Shown: positions 1-9,322, counted from the stretch's first letter. The stretch is DNA of 64,000 bases from Streptomyces lomondensis (GCF_014651035.1 NZ_BMWC01000008.1:1-64000), one strand, 5' to 3'. Translations and numbers: made by a program. The notes: generated by a model not told the origin, from the sequence alone.

Positions 1-235
1 TAGGCCGCGGGCTCATCCTGCACCGCCGGAGCTTTCGAACACCACAGATGCCTGCGGTGATCAGTATCCGGTATTAGACCCCGTTTCCAGGGCTTGTCCC
101 AGAGTGCAGGGCAGATTGCCCACGTGTTACTCACCCGTTCGCCACTAATCCCCACCGAAGTGGTTCATCGTTCGACTTGCATGTGTTAAGCACGCCGCCA
201 GCGTTCGTCCTGAGCCAGGATCAAACTCTCCGTGA
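1..235 (-). rRNA. rrs: 16S ribosomal RNA, 5' end (partial)
   Basis: On the minus strand the sequence opens at about 235 with the conserved bacterial 16S 5' end (GAGAGTTTGATCCTGG, then the 27F-type priming region) and continues through the actinobacterial V1/V2 region. Only about 235 nt of the roughly 1.5-kb gene are inside the window; the rest lies beyond the left edge. Transcription runs leftward out of the window, from promoters in the leader up to about position 801. Confidence 0.97.
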
Positions 236-801
236 ATGTGTACCGGTAATCCGGTGCAACACCACGAGAGCGGAACAGTCAGGCGGAATAAGCCCGACCG
301 TTCACAGCGTCCTCGCTGTGTTTTTTCAAAGGAACCTCGCCCCAGCAGATGCTGGAGACGGGGTATCAACATATCTGGCGTTGACTTTTGGCACGCTGTT
401 GAGTTCTCAAGGAACGGTCGCTTCCTTTGTACTCACCCTCTCGGGCTTTCCTCCGGGCGCTTCCCTTCGGTCTTGCGTTTCCGACTCTATCAGATCTTTT
501 CTCGACCCGATCCCCAGTCAGCGGGGCTCGTCTTCCGGGCCGTTGGCCCTTCCGACGTCTCCAACCTTAGCGCGGTCTCTCGGCGATTCCAAAATCGAAG
601 CCGGTTTGGCGTCGATCAGATCGTCGAGCCCCAATTCGAATTGAATTCGGGCACGCCGAAATCAACCCCGTTGGGAGCGATCTTGCTGGTGGTTGGGTGC
701 CGCTGGTGCGGCGGAAGTGCTGTCGCAGAACCGTTACGTCTCCGCGGCAACCCGAAGAACTCTACGGATCGAGCCGGGGGCTGTCAAGTGGCCCCTGTCA
801 A
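236..801 (-). promoter_or_regulatory. rrn operon leader with several promoters and boxA-like segment
   Basis: Non-coding leader of the rRNA operon on the minus strand. Two good sigma70-like (HrdB-type) promoters are visible: TTGACA at 787-782 with TAGAGT at 764-759 (17-nt spacing), and TTGGAA at 592-587 with TAAGGT at 569-564 (17-nt spacing). A third TAGAGT lies at 489-484 without a clear -35, and an extra TTGACA at 801-796. Tandem promoters are usual for Streptomyces rrn operons. At 415-398 the leader contains GTTCCTTGAGAACTCAAC, which matches the boxA-type antitermination and processing region of actinobacterial rRNA leaders. The same stretch (397-464) is echoed in the mobile element at 59191-59263. 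Confidence 0.8.
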
Positions 802-818
802 GATCTTTTGTGCGGGCG

Positions 819-1367
819 TCAGTCCAGGTCGGAGAGGCGGCCGCCGGCGTCCGGCTGGGCGTGTTCCACCCGGCGCAGGAGCCGGGTGAGGACCTCACCC
901 AGTGCCGTGCGCTCCTCCGGGGACAGGTCCTGGAGCAGGTCTTCCTCGAAGACCGACGCCAGGCGCATCGCCTCCAGCCACTTCTCACGCCCCTCGGGTG
1001 TCAGCTCCACGATGACTCGTACGCGGTTGGACTCGTCTCGCTCACGGGTGACCAGTCCTTCGCCGACCATGCGGTCGATCCGGTGAGTCATCGCGGCCGG
1101 GGTGAGACCGAGGCGCTTGGCGAGGTCGCTGGGGCCCAGACGGTAGGGGGCGCCGGAGAGGACGAGGGCCTTGAGGACCTCCCACTCGGCGTTGCTGATG
1201 TCGAGGGTCGCGGTCTGACGGCTGTAGGCGACGTTCATACGGCGGTTCAGGCGGGACAGGGCCGAGACGATCTGCTCGACCTGGGGGTCGAGGTCCTGGA
1301 ACTCGCGCTGGTACGCGGCGATCTGCTCTTCGAGGGTCGGCTCACTGGGGCCGGGGGTGTCGCCCAT
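819..1367 (-). CDS. MarR-family regulator
   Basis: This 182-residue winged-helix repressor or activator has the typical MarR layout: N-terminal helices for dimerisation, a helix-turn-helix at about residues 77-100 and a wing (RDESNRVRVIVEL) at about 110-122. The ATG at 1367 is chosen because the upstream extension runs through the intergenic region and the opposing MFS gene. It is divergent from the MFS efflux gene, and the 96-111 bp between them holds a perfect inverted repeat, so it most likely controls that transporter and itself. The pair matches my recollection of S. coelicolor SCO4122/SCO4121, where a MarR protein is reported to regulate a multidrug MFS pump. The ligand cannot be read from sequence. 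Confidence 0.9.
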   Translation of the reverse strand: MGDTPGPSEPTLEEQIAAYQREFQDLDPQVEQIVSALSRLNRRMNVAYSRQTATLDISNAEWEVLKALVLSGAPYRLGPSDLAKRLGLTPAAMTHRIDRMVGEGLVTRERDESNRVRVIVELTPEGREKWLEAMRLASVFEEDLLQDLSPEERTALGEVLTRLLRRVEHAQPDAGGRLSDLD

Positions 1368-1426
1368 GGGCCGCAGTATGGCACGGCCGCTCTTTGCCTT
1401 GAAGTCCTTGGATGTGTACTCTTTAG

Positions 1427-1447
1427 CTTCGAATTTTAGTTTCGAAG
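1427..1447. promoter_or_regulatory. MarR operator (inverted repeat)
   Basis: CTTCGAA and TTCGAAG form a perfect 7-bp inverted repeat separated by 7 nt. It lies between the divergent marR and MFS genes, about 30 bp upstream of the MFS start. It is AT-rich against a GC-rich background, the usual look of a MarR operator. Confidence 0.7.
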
Positions 1448-1478
1448 TCTTCACTCCTAACTTGTGAGAGAGGTGAAC

Positions 1479-2756
1479 GTGACCAGGGCGATGGGCGCGG
1501 CGATGCGCCGGATTCACGTGGGCAACGCACTCAGCGCGTTCGGGCTCGGCTTCACCGTCCCCTACCTGTACGTCTATGTGGCGCAGGTGCGGGGACTGGG
1601 AGCCATGACGGCGGGTCTCGTACTCGCCGTCTTCGCTGTGGCCGCGCTGGTCGTGCTGCCGTTCGCCGGGCGGGCCATCGTCCGGCGCGGCCCGCTGCCG
1701 GTGCTGTTCGCCGCCCTGGTCGCCGCCGCCATGGGCGCGCTGAGCCTGGGGGTCGCGAGCAGTGCCGCGGCCGTGCTGGTGTCGGCGTCCCTGCTGGGGG
1801 CCGGGCAGGCCGTGATGCAGCCGGCGCTGGCGACGATGATCGTGGACTGCTCCAGCGCGGAGACGCGGTCGCGTGCCTTCGCCCTTCAGTTCTTCCTGCA
1901 GAACCTCGGGCTCGGGGTGGGCGGTCTCATCGGCGGTCATCTGGTCGATACGAGCAGTGCGGCGTCCTTCACGCTGCTCTTCGCGATCGAGGCGGCGATG
2001 TTCCTGCTGCTGGTCGTGGTGATGGCGACCGTGCGGATGCCGCAAGCGCCGCGGATCGAGGGAGCGCCGGCGGCGTCGGGCCGGGGCAGCTGGAAGCAGC
2101 TGCTGGGCAACCGGGCGATGGTGCAGCTGTGTGTGCTGGGCTTCGTGCTGTTCTTCGCCTGCTACGGGCAGTTCGAGTCGGGGCTGAGTGCGTACGGGGT
2201 CGAGGCCGCCGGGATATCGACGTCCGCGCTGGGGACCGCGCTGGCCGCCAACACGCTGGTGATCGTGGTCGCGCAGTTCGCCGTGCTGCGGTTCGTGGAG
2301 CGGCGCCGGCGGTCGCGGGTGATCGCTGCCGTGGGGCTGATCTGGGCCGTGGCGTGGGCCGTCGCCGGGTACGCGGGGCTCGGGCAGGGGAGCCAGGAGA
2401 TGGCGACGGCCGCGTTCGTGTCGACGTACGCGCTGTTCGGGCTGGGCGAGGCGATGCTGTCGCCGACCGTGGCCCCGCTGGTCGCCGATCTGGCGCCGGA
2501 GGGCATGGCCGGGCAGTACAACTCCGCGTTCGCGCTGGTCAAGCAGCTCGCGCTGGCCGTCGGACCGGCGGTGGGCGGGCCGCTGGGGGCCTCGCTGCAC
2601 GCGCCGTACATCGTGGCCTTCCTGTTGTTCTCGCTGGGGATCACCTTCCTGGCGGTGCGGCTGGGGCGGCATCTCACGGAGGTGCAGGATCAGCCGTGGC
2701 TCGCGAAGAGCCGGGTCGTGGCGCGGGGTGGGGCGCCCGTTTCCGCGGACGTCTGA
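1479..2756 (+). CDS. MFS drug-efflux transporter
   Basis: Major facilitator superfamily membrane protein of about 425 residues with roughly 12 hydrophobic segments across the whole length. The loop after TM2 has the motif A-like GRAIVRRGPLP, and a central hydrophilic loop sits near residues 185-200. The GTG at 1479 is preferred because the SD-like GAGAGAGG ends about 5 nt upstream; GTGs at 1464 and 1473 are alternatives. Proton-driven export of a drug or toxic metabolite is inferred from the family and from the divergent marR gene with its operator. The orthologue recalled in S. coelicolor (SCO4121) is described as a multidrug pump. The stop is 13 bp before the convergent phosphatase gene ends. 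Confidence 0.88.
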   Translation: MTRAMGAAMRRIHVGNALSAFGLGFTVPYLYVYVAQVRGLGAMTAGLVLAVFAVAALVVLPFAGRAIVRRGPLPVLFAALVAAAMGALSLGVASSAAAVLVSASLLGAGQAVMQPALATMIVDCSSAETRSRAFALQFFLQNLGLGVGGLIGGHLVDTSSAASFTLLFAIEAAMFLLLVVVMATVRMPQAPRIEGAPAASGRGSWKQLLGNRAMVQLCVLGFVLFFACYGQFESGLSAYGVEAAGISTSALGTALAANTLVIVVAQFAVLRFVERRRRSRVIAAVGLIWAVAWAVAGYAGLGQGSQEMATAAFVSTYALFGLGEAMLSPTVAPLVADLAPEGMAGQYNSAFALVKQLALAVGPAVGGPLGASLHAPYIVAFLLFSLGITFLAVRLGRHLTEVQDQPWLAKSRVVARGGAPVSADV

Positions 2757-2769
2757 GCCTCGACGCCCT

Positions 2770-4437
2770 CTACGTCGGCTGGGCGCGCGGTAGCGCGAAC
2801 TCGCACCAGACCGCCTTGCCGCCGCCCGGTGTGCGGCGGCAGCCCCAGTTCGAGGCGATCGTGGCGACGATGGCGATGCCGCGGCCCGATTCGTCGCCCG
2901 GTTCCGCGCGGCGGCGTCTGGGGAGGTGGTCGTCTCCGTCGGTGACTTCGATGATCAGGCGGCGGTCGGTGCGGCGCAGACGCAGGCGCATCGGCGGGGT
3001 GCCGTGCTGGAGGGAGTTGGCGACCAGTTCGCTGGTCGCCAGGACGCCCAGGTCGTGCAGGTCGGCGGGGAAGCGCCAGCTGGTCAGGACGCCGGAGGCG
3101 AAGGCACGCGCGCGTGGGGCCGCTTCCACTCCGCCGAGGAGTTCCAGGGCGGCGTTGCGGAAGAGCTCGCTCTCCGGGCCCGTGCGGGCGGGGTGCTGGA
3201 GGACCAGGACGGCCACGTCGTCGTCGTGGTCGGGGGTCACGCCTGCCGAGCGGACCAGGCGGTCGCAGACGACCTGGGGCGTGCCGGTGGCGCCGGCCAG
3301 GGCGCGTTCCAGGGCGGCGATGCCCTCGTCCAGGTCGGCGTCGCGGCGCTCCACCAGGCCGTCCGTGTAGAGGACGGCCGTCGAGCCGGGGCTGAGGGGG
3401 ATCGAGCCGGAGGTGTGCATCCAGCCGCCGGTGCCGAGCGGGGGGCCGGTGGGCTCGTCGGCGCGCAGGACCGTGCCGGTCTCGTCGCGGACGAGGATGG
3501 GGAGGTGGCCCGCCGAGGCGTAGACGAGCTTGCCCTCGTTCGGGTCGTGGACCGCGTACGCGCACGTGGCGATCTGGTTGGCGTCGATCTCGGCTGCCAG
3601 GCCGTCGAGGAGCTGGAGCACCTCGTGCGGGGGCAGGTCGAGGCGGGCGTAGGCGCGGACCGCCGTGCGGAGCTGGCCCATGACCGCGGCGGCCCGGACG
3701 CCGCGGCCCATGACGTCGCCGATGACGAGGGCCGTGCGGCCGCCGCCCAGGGTGATGACGTCGTACCAGTCGCCGCCGACCGCGGCTTCCGTGCCGCCGG
3801 GGTGGTATGTGGCGGCGATGCGCAGGTCGTCGGGTTCTTCGAGCTCCTGGGGGAGCAGTGAGCGCTGGAGGGTCACCGCGGTTTCGCGCTGGCGGCGTTC
3901 GCTGGCGCGCAGGCGTTCGGCGGCTTCGGCGTGGTCGGTGACGTCGGTGGCGAAGACGAGGACGCCGCGGCCGTCGCCGCCGCCCTTGCCGTCGCGTTCG
4001 GCGACCGGGGTGCAGGTGAAGGTGTAGGAGCGGCCGTCGGGGGCCTTGCGGGACTTGACCGTGCGGGGCTTGCCGCTGCGCAGGACCTGGTCCAGGAGGG
4101 GGAACAGGCCCAGTGCGTCCAGTTCCGGGAGGGCCTCGCGGGCGCGTTCGCCCAGGGGGCGTACGCCGAAGGCGGTGGTGTAGGCGTCGTTGACGTAGGC
4201 GATGCGGTGGTCGGGGCCGTGGACCAGGGCGACGAGGGACGGGACGCGGTCGAGGACCTCGCGCACCGGCAGTTCGTCGACGGCGGGTACGGACGGTGGT
4301 TCGTCGGTCAGTTGTTCGGCACGGGCGGCGGGTACGGAACCTTCCCCCCGCCGGTCCGGGGAGGCCGTCTGCTCGGTCCGCGCTGCGGCGCGGCGCTGCG
4401 TTCCGGGGAGCCGGGCGCTCCAGCGCGTGAAGTTCAC
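2770..4437 (-). CDS. PAS-PP2C (SpoIIE)-HATPase signalling protein
   Basis: A 555-residue cytoplasmic protein. A PAS-like sensor spans about 55-170. A SpoIIE-type PP2C phosphatase spans about 185-415 with its metal-binding residues intact (GGDWYD at 221-226, IGDVMGRG at 239-246, YTDG at 357-360, DHDDD at 403-407). A C-terminal RsbW-like HATPase spans about 420-550 (SELVANSLQHG at 469-479, GRGIAIV at 518-524). Such proteins are thought to set the phosphorylation state of anti-anti-sigma factors; joining phosphatase and anti-sigma-type kinase in one chain is common in Streptomyces. The GTG at 4437 follows AAGGA; a longer reading frame upstream is proline/arginine-rich and looks non-coding. Its partner sigma/anti-anti-sigma is not next to it. 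Confidence 0.87.
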   Translation of the reverse strand: MNFTRWSARLPGTQRRAAARTEQTASPDRRGEGSVPAARAEQLTDEPPSVPAVDELPVREVLDRVPSLVALVHGPDHRIAYVNDAYTTAFGVRPLGERAREALPELDALGLFPLLDQVLRSGKPRTVKSRKAPDGRSYTFTCTPVAERDGKGGGDGRGVLVFATDVTDHAEAAERLRASERRQRETAVTLQRSLLPQELEEPDDLRIAATYHPGGTEAAVGGDWYDVITLGGGRTALVIGDVMGRGVRAAAVMGQLRTAVRAYARLDLPPHEVLQLLDGLAAEIDANQIATCAYAVHDPNEGKLVYASAGHLPILVRDETGTVLRADEPTGPPLGTGGWMHTSGSIPLSPGSTAVLYTDGLVERRDADLDEGIAALERALAGATGTPQVVCDRLVRSAGVTPDHDDDVAVLVLQHPARTGPESELFRNAALELLGGVEAAPRARAFASGVLTSWRFPADLHDLGVLATSELVANSLQHGTPPMRLRLRRTDRRLIIEVTDGDDHLPRRRRAEPGDESGRGIAIVATIASNWGCRRTPGGGKAVWCEFALPRAQPT

Positions 4438-4610
4438 GAATCCTTGCCTCGTGTAGTCGTCGGCGGCCGGCACCGGAACCGGCCGGGGCCCCGGGGGCCC
4501 GCACCGGGACGTGCGGTGGCACACCCGCGGTGGTGGAACAGTCTGGCAGTGCCCGGACCGGACCAACATCCGTCAGACGCCGGGCCGGCCGGTGGAGTTC
4601 CTGGGTCCGG

Positions 4611-5990
4611 TCAGGACGACCCCTTCGGGTTGTGCGGGGGGTCTTGGGAAGGCTTTCCACCGGCCGCGAGTTCGAACTCGGCCCGGGGGTGTTCGAGTGA
4701 ACCCAGGGAGACGATCTCCCGTTTGAACAGGCCGGCCAGGGTCCATTCGGCGAGCACGCGCGCCTTGCGGTTGAAGGTGGGCACGCGGCTGAGGTGGTAG
4801 GCGCGGTGCATGAACCAGGCGGGGTAGCCCTTGAGCTTGCGGCCGTAGACGTGGGCGACACCCTTGTGGAGGCCGAGGGAGGCGACCGAGCCGGCGTAGG
4901 CGTGTTCGTACGTCTGGAGGGGTTCGCCGCGCAGGCTGTGCACGATGTTGTCGGCGAGGACCTTGGCCTGGCGGAGCGCGTGCTGGGCGTTGGGGGCGCA
5001 CTCGCGGCCCGGTTCGGAGGCGGTGACGTCGGGGACGGCGGCGGCGTCTCCGGCCGCCCACGCGTGCGTGGTGCCCTCGATCGACAGTTCCGGCGTGCAG
5101 GTGAGGCGTCCGCGGCCGTTGCGCGGGAGGTCGGTGGCGGCGAGCACCGGGTGGGGTTTCACGCCGGCGGTCCAGACGACCGTACGGGTGGGGAAGCGGG
5201 CGCCGTCGCTGAGGACCGCCACCCGGTCGGCGCAGGACTCCAGGCGGGTCTGCAGGCGGACGTCGATGTTGCGGCGGCGCAGCTCGGTGACGGTGTAGCG
5301 GCCCATCTCCTCGCCGACCTCGGGCAGGATGCGGTCCGAGGCCTCGACGAGGATCCACTTCATGTCCTCGGGCTGGATGTTGTGGTAGTAGCGCGCGGCG
5401 TAGCGGGCCATGTCCTCCAGTTCGCCGAGGGCCTCCACGCCGGCGAAGCCGCCGCCGACGAAGACGAAGGTGAGGGCCGCGTCGCGGATCGCGGGGTCGC
5501 GGGTGGAGGAGGCGATGTCCATCTGCTCGATGACGTGGTTGCGCAGGCCGATGGCCTCCTCGACGGTCTTGAAGCCGATGCCGTGGTCGGCGAGGCCGGG
5601 GACCGGCAGGGTGCGCGAGACCGAGCCGGGGGCGAGGACGAGTTCGTCGTAGGGCAGCCGCTGCCCGCCGGTGCCCTCCTCCTCGGTGGCGAGGGTGGTG
5701 ATGGTGGCGGTGCGTTTCGCGTGGTCGACGGCGGTGGCCTCGCCGATGACGATGTGGCACCGGTCGAGGACGCGGCGCAGCGGTACGACGACGTGGCGGG
5801 GCGAGATGGCGCCGGCGGCGGCCTCGGGGAGGAACGGCTGGTACGTCATGTACGGGTCGGGGGTGACGACCGTGATCTCCACCTCGCCCCGCTCCAGCTC
5901 CCGTCTCAGTCTGCGCTGGAGGCGCAGGGCCGTGTACATCCCGACGTAGCCGCCACCGACAACGAGAATGCGCGCACGTTCCTTCACCAT
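4611..5990 (-). CDS. ndh: Type II NADH:quinone dehydrogenase (NDH-2)
   Basis: A 459-residue single-subunit flavoprotein that oxidises NADH and reduces menaquinone without pumping protons, attached to the inner face of the membrane. Two dinucleotide-binding motifs are present: VVGGGYVG near residue 10 for FAD and FVGGGFAGVE near residue 168 for NADH. The later WAAGDAAAV motif closes the FAD site. The C-terminal third, with amphipathic helices, is the usual membrane-docking part. The ATG at 5990 is chosen; a GTG 15 bp upstream is possible. It is divergent from the AtrA-like gene across a 375-bp region, the same arrangement as S. coelicolor SCO4119/SCO4118, which suggests control by that regulator. 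Confidence 0.92.
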   Translation of the reverse strand: MVKERARILVVGGGYVGMYTALRLQRRLRRELERGEVEITVVTPDPYMTYQPFLPEAAAGAISPRHVVVPLRRVLDRCHIVIGEATAVDHAKRTATITTLATEEEGTGGQRLPYDELVLAPGSVSRTLPVPGLADHGIGFKTVEEAIGLRNHVIEQMDIASSTRDPAIRDAALTFVFVGGGFAGVEALGELEDMARYAARYYHNIQPEDMKWILVEASDRILPEVGEEMGRYTVTELRRRNIDVRLQTRLESCADRVAVLSDGARFPTRTVVWTAGVKPHPVLAATDLPRNGRGRLTCTPELSIEGTTHAWAAGDAAAVPDVTASEPGRECAPNAQHALRQAKVLADNIVHSLRGEPLQTYEHAYAGSVASLGLHKGVAHVYGRKLKGYPAWFMHRAYHLSRVPTFNRKARVLAEWTLAGLFKREIVSLGSLEHPRAEFELAAGGKPSQDPPHNPKGSS

Positions 5991-6365
5991 CCCATGACGC
6001 ACCCGCCGCTTGCGTTTGTCCACAGCCTCGACGAATTGTGTGACCGGAGCCGGAGAGCGCGCGGAGTTGGCCGGAATAGCGAGGTGCGGCGAATAAGCGC
6101 AGGTCAGCTGGGGTGGTACGGGGGGCGCACGGGGGCACATTCAGGACGTATGCGGCCCGTACTCCGATCGGTGGGCGCTCCGTGCGGAACGTGCCCCTTC
6201 TGAATTGACTCCCTCTCAACTATGTTCGTGTGTCGACGGGGTGTAGGGGGATGCGCTCACCGGGTCCGCGACGGGCGGGCCCGCGGACCCGAGCCTGTTC
6301 CCCAGTCCCGGCATCGAATGGCGGGGAGTGTCTCCGGGGGGAGACGTCATTACCGGGGGAAGCGT
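5991..6365. promoter_or_regulatory. Divergent promoter region, ndh / atrA-like
   Basis: A 375-bp non-coding gap between two divergent genes. It must carry the promoters of both and is the expected place for AtrA binding. TTGACT at 6205-6210 resembles a -35 hexamer, but no -10 is well spaced, so no promoter is assigned. GGAAC/GTTCC-like half sites occur near 6185-6195; I could not define a convincing palindrome. Confidence 0.4.
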
Positions 6366-7136
6366 ATGCATGTTCAGGACTCTCATTGGTCGTCCGCGTC
6401 TGCTCTCGCGGCGGGCGGCGCGACGATGAGCGCGACGGCGAACGGTCGCGGGGACGGCCCGCGGACGACGCCGCTGCGCGTGGACGCACAGCGCAATCTG
6501 GAGCACGTGCTGCGTGCGGCGCGCGAGGTCTTCGGCGAGCTGGGGTACGGCGCGCCGATGGAGGACGTGGCGCGGCGCGCGCGGGTCGGCGTGGGCACGG
6601 TGTACCGGCGGTTCCCGAGCAAGGACGTCCTGGTACGGCGGATAGCCGAGGAGGAGACCTCCCGGCTGACCGACCAGGCGCGTGCGGCGCTCGGGCAGGA
6701 GGACGAGCCGTGGTCGGCGCTGTCGCGCTTCCTGCGGACGTCGGTGGCCTCCGGCGCCGGGCGGCTGCTGCCGCCCCAGGTGCTGCGGGTCTCGGTCGGG
6801 GAGGACGGCTCCGGCGGCGCGCGGGTGCCGCAGCAGCGGACCCAGTCGGGGCCGGCGGAGCTGCGGCTGGTGCCGGAGGAGCCGATGGCGGTGGCTTCGG
6901 TGCCGGCGGTCGCGGCGGCGGACGACGCCGGGGCGTCGGCGCTGCTGGAGGTCGTGGGCCAGCTCGTGGAGCGGGCGCGTGCGGCGGGTGAGCTGCGGGC
7001 GGACGTGTCGGTGTCGGACGTCCTGCTCGTGATCGCGACGGCCGCGCCCTCGCTGCCGGACGCGGCGCAGCAGGCGGCCGCGTCGGCCCGGCTGCTGGAC
7101 ATCCTGCTGGAGGGGCTTCGGTCGCGGCCGGCGTGA
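6366..7136 (+). CDS. atrA: TetR-family regulator, AtrA-like
   Basis: A 256-residue TetR protein. An N-terminal extension of about 40 residues precedes the DNA-binding domain at about 42-90, with recognition helix region VGVGTVYRRFPSK. The C-terminal ligand-binding half is alanine-rich. The ATG at 6366 has GGGGGA five nt upstream; the preceding in-frame stretch is discarded. The name rests on synteny: in S. coelicolor and S. griseus AtrA is encoded divergently from an NDH-2 gene and next to an ECF sigma gene, exactly as here. AtrA activates antibiotic pathway regulators such as actII-ORF4 and strR. Family and neighbourhood are clear; functional identity to AtrA is an inference. Confidence 0.75.
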   Translation: MHVQDSHWSSASALAAGGATMSATANGRGDGPRTTPLRVDAQRNLEHVLRAAREVFGELGYGAPMEDVARRARVGVGTVYRRFPSKDVLVRRIAEEETSRLTDQARAALGQEDEPWSALSRFLRTSVASGAGRLLPPQVLRVSVGEDGSGGARVPQQRTQSGPAELRLVPEEPMAVASVPAVAAADDAGASALLEVVGQLVERARAAGELRADVSVSDVLLVIATAAPSLPDAAQQAAASARLLDILLEGLRSRPA

Positions 7137-7333
7137 GCTTCCGGGGCCCGGCGTGACGTCCGGGCCCGGAGCGAAAGGGGAACCTTCCCCGAATGAGTGT
7201 CGGTTAGTACTGGAGTGCGGCAAGTCCCCACGGATGAGTGATGGTCCGAACTCCGAGGACCTGACCAAAAGCCAATATGGCACTCTGACCCGGTGGTCTG
7301 GACGGGTTGGGCGGCTGGCGGGGGCTTTCCGCG

Positions 7334-9322
7334 ATGAGCGTTGACGGGCGGGACGAGTCGAGCGGTGGCAGCAGCGGCAGCGGTGACGCGGCCGGCGGCC
7401 CGGTCCCGCCGCAGGTGCCGAGCCAGGGCGGTCGCGCGGGCGGCCCGCCGGGCGGGCACCCCGTCGACGACTCGGTCCCGGCCCAGCGCGCGGGGCGCGA
7501 GGACAGCGTCTTGCCGCCGCCCCGCGAGCTGCCGCCGTCCGACGCCGAGCTCATCGACCGGATGCGCTCGGGTGACGACACGGCGTACGAGGAGCTGTAC
7601 CGGCGCCACGCGCAGGCCGTGCGCCGGTACGCCCGCACCTGCTGCCGGGACGCCCACACCGCGGACGACCTGACCGCCGAGGTCTTCGCCCGCGTGCTCC
7701 AGGCGGTACGCGGCGGCTCCGGTCCCCAGCACGCCGTACGCGCGTACCTGCTCACCTCCGTCCGCCGCGTCGCCGCCTCCTGGACGAAATCGGCGCGGCG
7801 GGAGCAGCTCGTCGACGACTTCGCGGTGTTCGCCACGCAGTCCGCCCGCGGCTCCCACGTCTCCGACGACGACACGCTCGAACTGGGCGCGGACGTGCGG
7901 GCGATGCACGAGGCCGAGCGGTCCATGGCCATGCGGGCCTTCCGGTCGCTGCCGGAGCGGTGGCAGGCCGTGCTGTGGCACACCGAGGTCGAGGACGAGT
8001 CGCCCAGTGAGGTCGCCACGCTCTTCGGGCTGGACGCCAACGGCACCCGCGTGCTCGCCAGCCGGGCGCGCGAGGGCCTCAAGCAGGCCTACCTCCAGGC
8101 CCACGTCAGTGACACGCTCACCGGCGACGGGGAGTGCGCGCGCTACGCCGACCAGCTCGGCACGTACGCCCGCGGCCGGCTGCGCACCCGTGCCGAGCGG
8201 GGGCTGCGCAAGCACCTGGAGGAGTGCGGGCGGTGCCGGCTGGCCGCGAGCCAGATCGAGGAAGTGGCCGGTGGCATCCCGGCCGTCGTGCCGGTCGCCG
8301 TCATCGGCTGGTTCGGTGCCGCCGGGTACGCCAAGGCGGCCGGTCTCATCGCCGGAGGCGCGGGCGCGGGAGCGGCCGGTGCGGCGGGGGCGGCCTCGGC
8401 GGCGGGCGGGGGCTCGTCGGGCGGGGCGGCGGCCACGGGCGGCGGTTCGTCCGGTGGGGCGGGCAGCGGTGGTGGTGCGGCGGCCTCCGAAGGGGTCGGC
8501 GCGCCGGTGAAGGCCGGTATCGCGGCCGGTGTCGTCGCCGTGGGCGTCGTGGCCGCGGTCGTACTGGCCCTGGCCGGCAACGAGAAGCCGGAGGAAGAGG
8601 CGCGGAGAACTCCCCCCGCCCCCTCGTCGCCGGTGGTGCGGCCCGGCGAGCCCACGCCCTCCCCCTCCGAGCCGGAACCCGGGCCACGGCCCCCGGCGAT
8701 CGTGCCCGCGCGCGCCGAGACGCCCGCGCCGGCGCCGCCCTCCAGGACCAGCCCGGCTCCCTCGCCGTCCGCGACCCCGACTCGCTCGGCACCCAAGCCG
8801 CCGCCCGAGTCCCCGAAGCCCAGTCCGCCACCGCCCCCGGCACCCACACCCACACCCACGCCCACCCCGACCCAGGCGCCGCCGCCCCCGGCCGTCTACC
8901 AGTGGAGCGAACTGTCGTACGACGTCAGCGGCGACGGCACCGGGCCCGAGATGCGGATCGGCGCGAGCAGCTGGGTCTGGCAGCGCTACGGCATGTCGAT
9001 CGCGGACCGGCGGTACGCGCACGGCGTCACCGTGCACGGCCGCTCCTCCGTCACCATCGACCTCAACCGCCCCTGCTCCTCGTACGACGCGCTCGTCGGC
9101 GTGGACGACCTGGCGCTGAGTCTCGGCAGGGTGTCCTTCTCCGTCTACGCCGACGGGGCCCGGCTGTGGCGGTCCGGGCCGGTCGAGGGCGGTGACCCGG
9201 CCGTCCCCGTCCATGTGAACCTCACCGGCCGCAGCACCGTACGGCTGGTGGTGGAACCGCACAGCGCCCTGGACAACGTGATGCCGGCCGACTGGGCGGA
9301 GTCTAAGTTCACCTGCGGTTAG
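7334..9322 (+). CDS. ECF sigma factor fused to zinc-finger, membrane span and NPCBM-like domain
   Basis: A 662-residue protein with an unusual order of parts. A disordered N-terminus (1-75) is followed by sigma region 2 (about 80-150) and region 4 (about 195-255). Next come an anti-sigma-type Cys/His cluster (HLEECGRC at 294-301), a Gly/Ala-rich linker, one hydrophobic span (about 395-417), and a Pro-rich wall-spanning linker (about 420-520) with a PTPTPT run. The C-terminal domain of about 135 residues (525-662) resembles NPCBM/NEW2 carbohydrate-binding modules. The layout implies a sigma factor tethered to the membrane with an external sensor, so release by proteolysis would be needed. The start is set at ATG 7334. 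The 3' end overlaps the convergent SARP gene by 14 bp. Confidence 0.85.
   Translation: MSVDGRDESSGGSSGSGDAAGGPVPPQVPSQGGRAGGPPGGHPVDDSVPAQRAGREDSVLPPPRELPPSDAELIDRMRSGDDTAYEELYRRHAQAVRRYARTCCRDAHTADDLTAEVFARVLQAVRGGSGPQHAVRAYLLTSVRRVAASWTKSARREQLVDDFAVFATQSARGSHVSDDDTLELGADVRAMHEAERSMAMRAFRSLPERWQAVLWHTEVEDESPSEVATLFGLDANGTRVLASRAREGLKQAYLQAHVSDTLTGDGECARYADQLGTYARGRLRTRAERGLRKHLEECGRCRLAASQIEEVAGGIPAVVPVAVIGWFGAAGYAKAAGLIAGGAGAGAAGAAGAASAAGGGSSGGAAATGGGSSGGAGSGGGAAASEGVGAPVKAGIAAGVVAVGVVAAVVLALAGNEKPEEEARRTPPAPSSPVVRPGEPTPSPSEPEPGPRPPAIVPARAETPAPAPPSRTSPAPSPSATPTRSAPKPPPESPKPSPPPPPAPTPTPTPTPTQAPPPPAVYQWSELSYDVSGDGTGPEMRIGASSWVWQRYGMSIADRRYAHGVTVHGRSSVTIDLNRPCSSYDALVGVDDLALSLGRVSFSVYADGARLWRSGPVEGGDPAVPVHVNLTGRSTVRLVVEPHSALDNVMPADWAESKFTCG

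Noticed and set aside
177..1439. Plus-strand frames over the rRNA leader and MarR gene
   Set aside because: They cover 16S sequence, rrn promoters and the complement of the MarR gene; no domain and no ribosome binding sites.
1368..2672. N-terminal extension of the MarR frame through the opposing MFS gene
   Set aside because: Arg/His/Pro-rich low-complexity translation, the mirror of a GC-rich coding strand; MarR homology starts at 1367.
6230..6991. Long Gly/Arg/Ala-rich frame overlapping the AtrA-like gene
   Set aside because: Frame-shifted shadow of the TetR gene; no domain, and codon composition is wrong for Streptomyces.
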